Part shown: positions 1 through 7,589 of the stretch, piece after piece
Position numbering within the stretch: the stretch's first letter is position 1
How the letters are laid out: every line of letters starts with the position of its first letter
Source of the DNA: Streptomyces sp. BHT-5-2
GTDB lineage: Bacteria > Actinomycetota > Actinomycetes > Streptomycetales > Streptomycetaceae
Reading direction: 5' to 3'
Assembly (NCBI RefSeq): GCF_019774615.1
Contig: NZ_CP081496.1
Span: 992,001-1,056,000, forward strand
Length of the DNA stretch: 64,000 nucleotides
The notes under the pieces: model-generated
Told to the model about the DNA's origin: nothing
What the model saw: the letters and a program-made list of their open reading frames with translations, nothing else
Databases searched by the model: none
Program-made: the position numbers and the translations under genes

Positions 1-308
1 CTGACGTCCACGGCTCCCGGCCGCAGCAGCACCCACCACACCCCGAGGACCACCGCCGCCACGGCTGCCGCGACCGCCAGCGCGACGGCATACGGGCGCC
101 GCCGCGGCAGCCCGACCACGGCGGCGCCGCCCCGGGGCGCCGGGCCCGCCGCCCGCCCGTCCCCCGCGGGCTCCCTGATCCGCTCCCAGAGGCCGCCGGG
201 CGTCTCGATCGCCTCGTCGGCCGCCCGCAGTCTCGCCCGCAGCAGCGCCTCGGCCTCGTCCTGCCCGCCCGCGCCGTCCCGTGGCCCCGCGCCCACCGTG
301 CCGCTCAC
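1..308 (-). CDS. Membrane protein downstream of ECF sigma factor (partial, anti-sigma-like)
   Basis: The reading frame starts at a GTG (308-306) that overlaps the TGA stop of the sigma gene (GTGA overlap), and it runs off the left edge, so only about 102 residues are visible. The visible part is an acidic, cytoplasm-like N-terminus (DEAEALLRARLRAADEAIE), then a basic stretch and one hydrophobic segment at about residues 72-95 ending near LGVWWVLL. Translational coupling to an ECF sigma gene plus a single membrane span is the usual arrangement of an anti-sigma factor or a membrane partner of the sigma factor. No zinc-binding anti-sigma motif (HxxxCxxC) is visible, so the function is inferred only from position. 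Confidence 0.7.
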   Translation of the reverse strand, partial: MSGTVGAGPRDGAGGQDEAEALLRARLRAADEAIETPGGLWERIREPAGDGRAAGPAPRGGAAVVGLPRRRPYAVALAVAAAVAAVVLGVWWVLLRPGAVDV

Positions 309-976
309 CTCCCGGCCTGCCCGTGCTCCGATTCAACGAGGTACGCGCGCAGCCTGTCCAGGGCCCGCGCCCGGTGCCGGGCGGCGGTGCCGCGGTGCAC
401 CTTCATGATCTTCGCGGCCTGATCGATCGTGTACCCGTCCAGGTCGACGAGGATGACGATCCCCGCCTGCCGGTGCGAGAGCCGCCCCAGCAGCCGCACC
501 GCCTCCAGCTCCGCGTGCCGCCGCGCGACCCCGCCGTCCCACTCGCCGAACCCGCCGCCGGCCGGCCCCGCGCCGCCGCCGACCCCCTCCACCTCGTCGA
601 CCTCCTCCACCAGCACCTGCCGCCGCTCCTTGCGGTACGCGTCCCGGGCGACGCTGAGGACGGCGGTGAAGGCGTAGGCGTACGGCTCCGGGTGGGCGAG
701 GAAGCGCTGTGGACGGGCGGCGAGCTTGAGGTACGCCTCGTGCACCACGTCCTCCGCGGACTGGCGCGTGCCGGCCAGCATCACGGCCCGGCGGTAGAGC
801 CGCGGCAGCAGCCCGCAGAAGACCTCGTCGAACGCCGCCGACGGGGTGGCCCCGGAGCCCGGCGGGGCCCCGGACGCGGTCGGCTGCTGCGGCCGGGACG
901 AACTGGCGGGGCCGCCCGGACGGGCCCCCTGGGAACCGGCGGCCGACCGGGAGGTCGGCGGTGTCGCATCGGCCAT
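305..976 (-). CDS. ECF-family RNA polymerase sigma factor
   Basis: This 223-residue protein has a Pro/Gly/Ser-rich N-terminal extension (1-48), then sigma region 2 (about 49-118, with AEDVVHEAYLKL) and region 4 (about 155-212, with LSHRQAGIVILVDLDGYTIDQAAKIM as its helix-turn-helix). A low-complexity Gly/Glu linker separates the two. It should direct RNA polymerase to a small regulon. The ATG at 976 was chosen because GGGGGAG lies about 11 bases upstream; an in-frame TTG at 1048 is less likely. The stop overlaps the start of the membrane protein at 308, so the two are co-translated. Its promoters and signal cannot be read from the sequence. Confidence 0.88.
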   Translation of the reverse strand: MADATPPTSRSAAGSQGARPGGPASSSRPQQPTASGAPPGSGATPSAAFDEVFCGLLPRLYRRAVMLAGTRQSAEDVVHEAYLKLAARPQRFLAHPEPYAYAFTAVLSVARDAYRKERRQVLVEEVDEVEGVGGGAGPAGGGFGEWDGGVARRHAELEAVRLLGRLSHRQAGIVILVDLDGYTIDQAAKIMKVHRGTAARHRARALDRLRAYLVESEHGQAGR

Positions 977-1143
977 GTACCGGAACACTCCCCCGTGCTT
1001 GGCTACGGCGCGGCCGAGGTGGAAGGTACCCGAGCGCTCGGCAGCCAATCAGGAACGCGTCCCCCAATCTCCCCCGAACCACCGTGATCCGGCCCGCGGG
1101 TCGCCGCCGAACCACCCGTGTGAGTGGCACCCGCCCCTTCCTA

Positions 1144-1160
1144 TCTGACGGGCCATCAGT
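1144..1160. promoter_or_regulatory. Candidate operator palindrome A (TCTGACGG-G-CCATCAGT)
   Basis: This imperfect 17-bp palindrome ends four bases before the first ATG of the flavin-reductase-like gene. It matches palindromes at 4255-4271 and 8818-8834 in length, half-site (TCTGAYGG) and single-base centre. Its position just upstream of a start codon suits a repressor site. Confidence 0.55.
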
Positions 1161-1164
1161 TTCA

Positions 1165-1806
1165 ATGGGCGGCATGATGGGACACGCCGGAATGGCGGCC
1201 ACGGCCATCCGCTACCTCCGCTCCGTCGGCGCCCCCACCGCCGCGACCCCGACGGCCCCGCCCGCCCGCACCGCTGCCGCGCGCCCCTCGCTGCGCGCCG
1301 TCCGCGACGACGAGCGCGCCCCCCTGGACGCGGCCGAATTCCGCTCCGTCCTGGGACACTTCGCGAGCGGCGTCACGATCATCACGGCCCCCGGCGAGCC
1401 GGGTCCGGCCGGCTTCGCCTGCCAGTCCTTCGCCTCGCTCTCCCTGGACCCGCCCCTGGTGGCGTTCATGGTGGGCCGCACCTCGGCGACCTGGCCGCGT
1501 CTGGCGCGGGCCGGCGTCTTCTGCGTCAACGTCCTCGGTGCCGAGCAGGGCGGCCTCTGCCGCGCGTTCGCGGTCAGCGGCGCCGACAAGTTCGCCGGCG
1601 TCCGCCACACCCCGGCCCCGGTCACCGGTTCGCCCCGCCTCGCGGACGTCCCCGCCTGGATCGACTGCACGATCCACGCCGTCCACACCGGCGGCGACCA
1701 CCTCGTCGTCGTCGGCCGCGTCGAGGCCCTGGGCACCGACCCGGCCGCCGCGGAGCGGGGCCCGCTCCTCTTCCACCGGGGAGCGTTCGGCCGACTCGCC
1801 CCGTAG
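1165..1806 (+). CDS. Flavin reductase-like (FMN-binding split barrel) protein
   Basis: This 213-residue protein has the flavin reductase family core: HFASGVTIIT (about 65-74), SFASLSLDPPLVAFMV (about 88-103) and the FCVNVLG strand (about 119-125). Such proteins reduce FMN or FAD with NAD(P)H to feed a two-component monooxygenase, or act as stand-alone flavoproteins. No monooxygenase partner is adjacent. The first 50 residues are Ala/Pro-rich and probably disordered. No Shine-Dalgarno lies before ATG 1165, because the candidate operator occupies that position; the mRNA may be leaderless, or ATG 1174, 1177 or 1192 may be used. A hairpin overlaps the stop codon. Confidence 0.85.
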   Translation: MGGMMGHAGMAATAIRYLRSVGAPTAATPTAPPARTAAARPSLRAVRDDERAPLDAAEFRSVLGHFASGVTIITAPGEPGPAGFACQSFASLSLDPPLVAFMVGRTSATWPRLARAGVFCVNVLGAEQGGLCRAFAVSGADKFAGVRHTPAPVTGSPRLADVPAWIDCTIHAVHTGGDHLVVVGRVEALGTDPAAAERGPLLFHRGAFGRLAP

Positions 1807-1835
1807 GAGCGCCGCGCTCCGGGCGCCCTACGGGG
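1799..1835. terminator. Hairpin between convergent genes
   Basis: Arms CCCCGTAG (1799-1806) and CTACGGGG (1828-1835) pair perfectly around further GC pairing. The 5' arm includes the TAG stop of the flavin-reductase gene. It lies between convergent genes and could end transcription from both sides. Confidence 0.6.
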
Positions 1836-1892
1836 CCACGCGGCGGAACCGGGTGAGCGGCCGAAGGACCGCGGGGCACAGGGGTCGGGCTC

Positions 1893-2966
1893 CTAGCCCC
1901 CGAAGACCAGCACCGCCCGTGCCACCCGCCCGCCGTGGGTGTCGTCCGCGGCCTTGGCGAAGTCGTCCACTTCGTACGTCCGGGTCACCAACTCGTCCAG
2001 CAGCAGCCGCCCTTCGCGGTAGAGCCGGGCGTAGAGGGCGATGTCCCGCTGGGGACGGGCGGAGCCGTAGCGGCAGCCGAGGATGGACTTGTCCAGATAC
2101 ATGGCGGAGACCAGGAAGGACGCCTCCGCGGTGGCCGGCGGGACGCCCAGCAGCACCGCCTGCCCGTGCCGGTCCAGCAGGTCGATCGCCTGCCGGATCA
2201 GCCGCGTGCTGCCCACGCACTCGAAGGTGTGGTCGGCCCCGGTCGGCAGGATCCCCTTCACCGCCCGGACGCTGTCCGGCACCGCCGACGCGTCCACGAA
2301 GTGGGTGGCCCCGAACTGCCGCGCCATCGCCTCCTTCGCGGGGTTGGCGTCCACCGCCACGATCACCGACGCGCCCGCGATCCGGGCGCCCTGGAGCACA
2401 TTGAGCCCGATCCCGCCGGCCCCGATCACCACCACCGAGTCCCCGCGGTCCACCCGCGCCCGGTTCAGCACCGCCCCCACACCGGTCAGCACCCCGCACC
2501 CGATGAGCGCGGCGGAGGCCGGCGGGATCTCCTTCGGGATCTTCACCGCCTGCACCGCCTTGACGACCGTACGCTCCGCGAACGCCGAGTTCGAGGCGAA
2601 GTTGAACAGCTCCGCACCGCCCCGCCGGAACGGCTTCGCCGGCATTCCGATCGCCTTGCGGCACATCGTCGGCCGGCCGCGGTCGCACTCCGCGCACGCC
2701 CCGCAGTTCGCCAGCGTCGACAGCGCCACATGGTCCCCGGGCACCACATGGGCAACTCCCGCCCCGACGGCCTCGACCACCCCCGCGCCCTCGTGTCCCA
2801 GCACCACCGGCACCGGAAACGGAATCGTCCCGTCGATCACCGACAGATCGCTGTGGCACAACCCGGCCGCCCGTATGCCCACCAGCACCTCGCCGGGCCC
2901 CGGGTCCCGCACCTCCAGGTCGTCCACGACCCGGACCTGCTCCCCGTCGAACACAACACCCTTCAT
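1893..2966 (-). CDS. Zinc-dependent alcohol dehydrogenase (MDR superfamily)
   Basis: This 357-residue protein is a full-length class III-like zinc alcohol dehydrogenase. Visible features are the catalytic zinc ligands C37 and H58 (GHEGAGVV), the four-cysteine structural zinc lobe C88, C91, C94 and C102, and the Rossmann fingerprint VVVIGAGGIG. It should oxidise an alcohol or reduce an aldehyde with NAD(P). ATG 2966 has GGAGCGGGG directly upstream. It lies downstream of the SDR gene on the same strand but is separated by 322 bp containing a strong hairpin, so it is probably transcribed separately. The natural substrate cannot be read from the sequence; neighbours suggest a lipid or acyl-CoA route. 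Confidence 0.92.
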   Translation of the reverse strand: MKGVVFDGEQVRVVDDLEVRDPGPGEVLVGIRAAGLCHSDLSVIDGTIPFPVPVVLGHEGAGVVEAVGAGVAHVVPGDHVALSTLANCGACAECDRGRPTMCRKAIGMPAKPFRRGGAELFNFASNSAFAERTVVKAVQAVKIPKEIPPASAALIGCGVLTGVGAVLNRARVDRGDSVVVIGAGGIGLNVLQGARIAGASVIVAVDANPAKEAMARQFGATHFVDASAVPDSVRAVKGILPTGADHTFECVGSTRLIRQAIDLLDRHGQAVLLGVPPATAEASFLVSAMYLDKSILGCRYGSARPQRDIALYARLYREGRLLLDELVTRTYEVDDFAKAADDTHGGRVARAVLVFGG

Positions 2967-3123
2967 CCCCGCTCCAGTCTTGGCAGGCCGAGCCCCGCCC
3001 GGCAACGACGTCGCACCGCACTCGAAAGCGCCCCCGGTTCGCACACTCCCCCCGCTCCCTCCCACCCACGCACACCCCCACCCACCCGGAAATCCCCCCA
3101 CCCACGGAAGGGGACGGGCCGGA

Positions 3124-3176
3124 GGGGCAGGGGTGTGCCGGACGTAAAGCGCAGCAGTCCGGCACACCCCTGCCCC
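3124..3176 (-). terminator. Perfect 20-bp stem hairpin
   Basis: Arms 3124-3143 and 3157-3176 are exactly complementary over 20 bases around a 13-base loop (3144-3156). It lies between the stop of the SDR gene and the start of the alcohol dehydrogenase, so it should terminate the SDR transcript. No U-tract follows, as is common in Streptomyces. The rest of 2967-3288 shows no gene. Confidence 0.75.
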
Positions 3177-3250
3177 GCAGGCCCGGCACCGCACCCAACA
3201 GCCCCGCGCAGCGGCACCGCGCCGCAGGCGCACAAGGCGAACCCCTACGA

Positions 3251-3272
3251 CGGGAAAGCCGACGACGTGGGA
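3251..3272. repeat. 22-bp dispersed repeat, copy 1
   Basis: A 22-base sequence containing GGGAAAGCCGACGACGTGGG begins 17 bases past the TAG stop of the SDR gene. An identical copy lies at 19353-19374, just past the stop of guaB3. Both copies have the same orientation relative to the upstream gene, and AAGGCGAA lies nearby in both (3234 and 19333). Confidence 0.75.
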
Positions 3273-3288
3273 AACAAGCCGAGCGCAG

Positions 3289-4233
3289 CTATCCGTTGGG
3301 CCGCTCCCCCGCCGCCGCTGCCCTGGCCATCTCCGCCAACTGCGCCAGCATCGGCATCGGATCGACGCCGACGCCGACCGGCCCGGCGACCGCCTCGGCG
3401 ACCCGCTCCGGCGTCCACCAGGGCCCCCCGCCGGCGTCCGGCCACCTCTCGTCGGCGCGGACGGAACGCAGTTCCGCCGGCTGGGCCCACACCGCGATCT
3501 TCGGCCCCGCCACCGTGTACACCTGGCCGGTGACCCCGTCGGCCCGTGCCCGATCGCCGAGCAGGTAGACCACGAACGCCGCCACGTCCTCCGGTTCGCC
3601 GATCTCCGTCAGCTCCATCGGCACATTGGCCGACATCCGCGTCCGGGCGACCGGCGCCACCGCGTTGGCGGTCACCCCGTACTTGTGCAGGCCCAGCGCC
3701 GCGCTGCGGACCAGCGAGATGATCCCGCCCTTGGCCGAGGCGTAGTTGGCCTGGGCGACGCTGCCCTGGTGGTTGCCGCTGGTGAAGCCGATCAGGGTGC
3801 CGGACTTCTGCTTGCGCATCACCGCCGCGGCGGCCCGGAAGACCGTGAAGGTGCCCTTGAGGTGCGTGGCGACGACCGGGTCCCACTCCTCCTCGGACAT
3901 GTTGAAGAGCATCCGCTCGCGCAGGATGCCGGCCACGCACACCGCGCCGTCGATCCGCCCGTACTCGGCGAGCGCGGTGTCCACGATCCGCTGCCCGCCC
4001 GCCATCGTGGAGACGTCGTCGGCGACGGCAGTGGCGGTGCCGCCCGCCGCCTCGATCTCCTTGACGACGGCCGTCGCCACCTCGCTGCTCGGCTCGTCGC
4101 CGTCGACGGCGACGCCGTAGTCGTTGACCACCACCTTCGCGCCCTCCGCGGCGGCGGCCAGGGCGACGGCCCGCCCGATGCCGCGGCCGGCGCCCGTGAC
4201 GGCGACCACCTTGCCGGCCAAGAAGTTCCCCAT
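3289..4233 (-). CDS. Short-chain dehydrogenase/reductase
   Basis: This 314-residue SDR has the cofactor motif TGAGRGIG (13-20), the acidic loop NDYG, catalytic Ser152 and the YxxxK pair Tyr164/Lys168 (NYASAKGG). The long insertion after strand 2 and the extended C-terminus, with WWTPERVAEAV near residue 275, resemble (3R)-hydroxyacyl-CoA dehydrogenases of the multifunctional-enzyme type, which fits the nearby acyl-CoA dehydrogenases. The ATG at 4233 is preceded by GGGAAGGGGCGCGGC. A candidate operator lies 22-38 bases upstream. It is divergent from the cyclase-family gene. The substrate is inferred only from context. Confidence 0.9.
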   Translation of the reverse strand: MGNFLAGKVVAVTGAGRGIGRAVALAAAAEGAKVVVNDYGVAVDGDEPSSEVATAVVKEIEAAGGTATAVADDVSTMAGGQRIVDTALAEYGRIDGAVCVAGILRERMLFNMSEEEWDPVVATHLKGTFTVFRAAAAVMRKQKSGTLIGFTSGNHQGSVAQANYASAKGGIISLVRSAALGLHKYGVTANAVAPVARTRMSANVPMELTEIGEPEDVAAFVVYLLGDRARADGVTGQVYTVAGPKIAVWAQPAELRSVRADERWPDAGGGPWWTPERVAEAVAGPVGVGVDPMPMLAQLAEMARAAAAGERPNG

Positions 4234-4254
4234 GCCGCGCCCCTTCCCACGTTT

Positions 4255-4271
4255 TCTGACGGACCGTTAGA
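4255..4271. promoter_or_regulatory. Candidate operator palindrome B (TCTGACGG-A-CCGTTAGA)
   Basis: A 17-bp palindrome with one arm mismatch sits in the 226-bp divergent region between the SDR and cyclase genes, nearer the SDR. It is the best match to the palindromes at 1144 and 8818. Confidence 0.6.
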
Positions 4272-4459
4272 TTTTTGAGCAGACGCGGTACGAGCACAAG
4301 CCCCCGGACCGCCCCCGGCCCACCGGGCGACAGGACCGGCCGGGCGCCCCCGGCCACCCACCACCGCCGACCGCACCGGAAACCCCGCCCCTCCGCTCAC
4401 CCCCGCCCCGGAGCCGCCCCGAAACCACCCCGCCCACTCCCGACCCAAGGAGCCGCCCC

Positions 4460-5386
4460 ATGCCCCTGCCCGAGGAGTTCCACGACATCGCCCGGCGCGT
4501 GAACAACTGGGGCCGCTGGGGCCCGGACGACGAGATCGGCACCCTGAACCTGATCACCCCGGACGTGGTGCGCGCCGCCGCCGCGACCGTACGCAGCGGC
4601 CGCCGCGTCCCGCTCGCCCTGCCGCTCCGGCAGGACGGCGTGCAGACCGGCGTGATCCCGGGGCGGGTCAACCCGCTGCACACCATGGTCGCCATCAACC
4701 AGGAGATCTTCGGCCCGGGGACCGTGGGCACCTCCGACGACACCGTCACCATGGGCCTCCAGGCCGCCACCCACTGGGACGGCCTGGCCCATGTCTCGCA
4801 CTCGGGGCGGCTCTACAACGGCCGGCCGGCCGACACCGTCACCGCGCACCGCGGCGCCACCGCCCTGGGCATCGAGAAGGCCACCCCGCTGCTCTCCCGC
4901 GGGGTGCTGCTGGACGTGGCGCGGGCCCGCGGCACCGACCGGCTGCCGGGCGGGCACGCGGTCACGCCGGAGGACCTGGACGCCGCCGAGGAGTTGGCCG
5001 GGACGGCGGTCCGCCCCGGCGACGTGGTCCTGGTCCGGACGGGCCAGCTCCGGCACTACCTGGCCGGCGACCGCGAGGCGTACGCGTTCCCCTCGCCCGG
5101 GCTGTCGCTGCGCACCCCGGAGTGGTTCCACGCCCGCGGGGTCGCCGCGGTCGCCAACGACACCCTGGCCTTCGAGATCTTCCCGCCGGAGGTCGACGGT
5201 CTGTGGATGCCGGTGCACGCCCTGCACCTCGTCGAGATGGGCATGCCCCAGGGCCAGAACTGGAACCTGGAGGAGCTGTCGACGGCCTGCGCGGAGGAGG
5301 GCCGGCACGCCTTCCTGCTGTCCGCGGTGGCCGAGCCGTTCGTCGGCGGCACGGGCAGCCCGGTGGCGCCGGTGGCGGTGCTGTGA
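4460..5386 (+). CDS. Cyclase-family (kynurenine formamidase-like) metal hydrolase
   Basis: This 308-residue protein belongs to the putative cyclase family (PF04199 type). The metal motif HxDxxxH is present as H105-W-D107-G-L-A-H111. The family includes arylformamidases, isatin hydrolases and uncharacterised polyketide-type cyclases. AAGGAG lies about 8 bases before ATG 4460, a strong ribosome site. It is divergent from the SDR gene and may share its control region. Which C-N or C-O bond it opens cannot be said; membership of the family is clear. Confidence 0.88.
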   Translation: MPLPEEFHDIARRVNNWGRWGPDDEIGTLNLITPDVVRAAAATVRSGRRVPLALPLRQDGVQTGVIPGRVNPLHTMVAINQEIFGPGTVGTSDDTVTMGLQAATHWDGLAHVSHSGRLYNGRPADTVTAHRGATALGIEKATPLLSRGVLLDVARARGTDRLPGGHAVTPEDLDAAEELAGTAVRPGDVVLVRTGQLRHYLAGDREAYAFPSPGLSLRTPEWFHARGVAAVANDTLAFEIFPPEVDGLWMPVHALHLVEMGMPQGQNWNLEELSTACAEEGRHAFLLSAVAEPFVGGTGSPVAPVAVL

Positions 5387-5650
5387 GGCCGGGCGGCGCA
5401 CCGTCCGCGGTGCGCGACCGGCTCCGGACCGGCCAGGCGACGGCGCGCGCTGCGCGCCCCGAGCACGGCATCGCGGGCCGCCACCTGGCTCCGGGCCGCG
5501 ATCCGCACTCGCCAAGGCCGCGGGCCACCGGCCCTGCACGCCCTTGCCGTCCCCTCACGGCGCATCGCTTCCCCAAGAGTGATCACCGGAGAACGCCACG
5601 TCAACACCTGGTCTGGACTAATTCCGCGTCAGGCGAACCGATTCAGCGAT

Positions 5651-6136
5651 TTACGACCGGTTTGTCGTGGCACTCGTTACGGCGCAAGCCGGGTCATACG
5701 CCCCCAAGTCGGCACCGGCCGCCATCAGCAGCGGCTGCCCGCGGTCGACTTCGCACCAGATCCGCTTGCCGGCTCCCTCGCGCTGCCAGCCCCAGCGGTC
5801 CGCGAGGCCGTCGACCAGCTCCAGACCACGGCCGTTGGTGTCCTCGCCGTCCGCGTGCCGGGGGCGCGGCGGGCGGGCGCTGACGTCCACCACCTCGACC
5901 CGCACGGTGCCCACCACGGCACCCGTGCCCGAGAAGCACATCCGCAGCCGGGCCGCCGAGCCCGTGTGCACCACGGCGTTGGTGACCAGCTCGGAGATCA
6001 GCAGGATCAGCGTCTCGGCGAGCGGTTCGTCCGCCCCTATTCCCGACCCCGCGAGCCTCGACCGGGCCCACCGCCGCGCCCGCCCCACTTCCGCGGGGTC
6101 GGGCCGCACTTCCAACTGCACTTGAAGCACCTGCAC
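5651..6136 (-). CDS. Anti-sigma regulatory factor-type ATP-binding protein (HATPase_c)
   Basis: This 161-residue single-domain GHKL ATPase resembles the SpoIIAB/RsbW class that is abundant in Streptomyces. The N-box is ELVTNAVVH (about 49-57), and the G-box region is GRGLELVDGLADRWG. Such proteins bind or phosphorylate sigma factors or anti-anti-sigma partners, but neither partner is encoded next to it. Translation probably begins at GTG 6136; in-frame GTGs at 6130 and 6121 are alternatives because no strong Shine-Dalgarno decides. Its upstream region carries two perfect inverted repeats, at 6183 and 6272. Confidence 0.85.
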   Translation of the reverse strand: MQVLQVQLEVRPDPAEVGRARRWARSRLAGSGIGADEPLAETLILLISELVTNAVVHTGSAARLRMCFSGTGAVVGTVRVEVVDVSARPPRPRHADGEDTNGRGLELVDGLADRWGWQREGAGKRIWCEVDRGQPLLMAAGADLGAYDPACAVTSATTNRS

Positions 6137-6182
6137 CGCTCACACCATCCGAACCGGCGGAAACATCGCCTCGCGCCTCCAC

Positions 6183-6203
6183 GGAGTCACGGTGCGTGAC
6201 TCC
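6183..6203. promoter_or_regulatory. Perfect palindrome GGAGTCACG-GTG-CGTGACTCC
   Basis: Nine-base arms with a three-base centre lie 47-67 bases upstream of the start of the ATP-binding protein gene, a plausible operator position. It could also form an RNA hairpin in the leader. Confidence 0.5.
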
Positions 6204-6271
6204 GGCGAAGCACAGCATGGTTGACGTTCAGTCACCGCAACAACCGCTTCGGGCATATTCCAGCGCAAGGG

Positions 6272-6290
6272 AGTATGCGTGCGGCATACT
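6272..6290. promoter_or_regulatory. Perfect palindrome AGTATGC-GTGCG-GCATACT
   Basis: Seven-base arms with a five-base spacer sit in an AT-richer patch about 140 bases upstream of the ATP-binding protein gene. CATACT could double as a -10 element. Confidence 0.45.
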
Positions 6291-6617
6291 GTGCGACGCA
6301 CAGCGCGGGGAGTCGAACATGGGGGGTCTTCGGGGCCTCGCCCGAGGCGAGCGGCGCGCACCCGATGCCCCGGAGCCGTCCTACCGACGGCACCGTGACA
6401 TTTGCGCCACAGAACCACTCGCACCCCACGGAGCGTACCGGAGCACGGCGCCGACTCCCCCCTGTGACGAGTCACGCCCAGGACACAACCCGATATCGAC
6501 CCTCCGTGACCGCTTATGCGTGAGGGATCCGACATTTCGCAAACCGGTTGCCAGAGTCTGACATCGACGGCGCGGCCCCTGCGCCCCCTGCCCCTCATCG
6601 GGCACCGGCGCGCGCCG

Positions 6618-7589
6618 TCACCCCGCGAGCGCCTGCGCCAGGCGCTCCTCCGCCTCCCGGGCGCCGCCCCAGCGTTCGGCCCGCAGCCAGGCCCGTTTGA
6701 GGTGCAGATGCACATCGGCCTCCCAGGTGAAGCCCATCCCGCCGTGCACCTGGAGGCAGTCCCGGGCGTTGCCCACCGCGGCCTCGTCCGCCAGCAGCTT
6801 GGCGCCCGCGATGTCGAGGGCGTCCCCGGTCACCGCCGCCGCGTAGACCGCGGCGCGGGCCAGCTCGGCGCGGACCAGCATCCCGGCACACAGGTGCTTG
6901 ACCGCCTGGAAGGAGCCGATGGGCGCCCCGAACTGGGTGCGCTGCCGGGCGTACCCGACCGCCGTCTCGACCGTCCGGCCGGCGCTGCCCAGCTGCTCGG
7001 CGGCGGTCAGCAGGGCCGCCTCGCGGCGCAGCCGGGACGCGTCCGCCCCGGGGAGCGGGGTGGTGCGCGGGCGGCCGGTGACGCGGACGAGCGGGGTGAG
7101 CGGGTCGACGGAGGCGAAGGGCGCGCGGGCCACCTCGGCGGGCGCACTCCGGTACACCGCGCCGTCCCGCTCCGGCGCACCACCTTCGACGAAGATCAAC
7201 ACGTCGCAGTGGTCCGGGTGTTCCCACAGCACCGGGTCGGCCCCGCCATCACACAGGGCGACGATCCGCTCGCCGGTCGCCACGCCGTCCACCGCCCCGG
7301 CCAGCAGCTGACCGGCCACCAGCGGTCCCGGCAGCAGCGCCCGGCCCACCTCCTCGAAGACCAGCACGGCCTCCGGCAGTCCCAGCCCGACCCCGCCGTC
7401 CGCCTCCGGGAGCCGCAGCGCGAAGAACCCGGCGGTGGCCAGTTCCCGCCACAGCCCGCGGTCCGGTGCCGGGTCGTCGACCGCTGCCCGCAGCCGGTCC
7501 CGGCCGAAGCGGCCGGCGAGCAGCTCCCTGGTCCCGTCCCGCAACGCCCGCTGGTCGTCGGTGAGTTGGAAGTCCACCGGCCCGCTCAC
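6618..7589 (-). CDS. Acyl-CoA dehydrogenase, small subunit type
   Basis: This 323-residue flavoprotein has an N-terminal helical domain (FQLTDDQRALRDGTRELL) and a C-terminal domain with TQFGAPIGSFQAVKH and the family signature CLQVHGGMGFTWEADVHLHLKRA. The middle domain is short and divergent. The GTG start at 7589 overlaps the stop of the upstream acyl-CoA dehydrogenase (GTGA), so the two are translationally coupled. Adjacent unequal pairs like this form alpha2-beta2 heterotetramers in actinobacterial steroid and side-chain oxidation (FadE26/27, FadE28/29 type), which is inferred here. The expected reaction is alpha,beta-desaturation of a CoA thioester with FAD. Confidence 0.9.
   Translation of the reverse strand: MSGPVDFQLTDDQRALRDGTRELLAGRFGRDRLRAAVDDPAPDRGLWRELATAGFFALRLPEADGGVGLGLPEAVLVFEEVGRALLPGPLVAGQLLAGAVDGVATGERIVALCDGGADPVLWEHPDHCDVLIFVEGGAPERDGAVYRSAPAEVARAPFASVDPLTPLVRVTGRPRTTPLPGADASRLRREAALLTAAEQLGSAGRTVETAVGYARQRTQFGAPIGSFQAVKHLCAGMLVRAELARAAVYAAAVTGDALDIAGAKLLADEAAVGNARDCLQVHGGMGFTWEADVHLHLKRAWLRAERWGGAREAEERLAQALAG

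Larger units (their letters stand above)
6137..6617. other. 481-bp region without a recognisable gene
   Basis: Base composition here is less GC-rich than in the flanking genes. Short frames exist on both strands, but none has a ribosome site plus family resemblance. It holds the two palindromes listed separately and presumably the promoter of the ATPase gene. Confidence 0.6.

Noticed and set aside
281..1087. Long plus-strand frame opposite the ECF sigma gene
   Set aside because: It is an Arg/Pro-rich shadow of the sigma gene without family resemblance or ribosome site.
3124..3176. tRNA or structured RNA gene
   Set aside because: A single long stem with a 13-base loop does not match a cloverleaf or a known riboswitch.
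6196..6561. Overlapping short plus-strand frames upstream of the ACAD pair
   Set aside because: No clear ribosome site, no recognisable domain, and they cross the palindromes.
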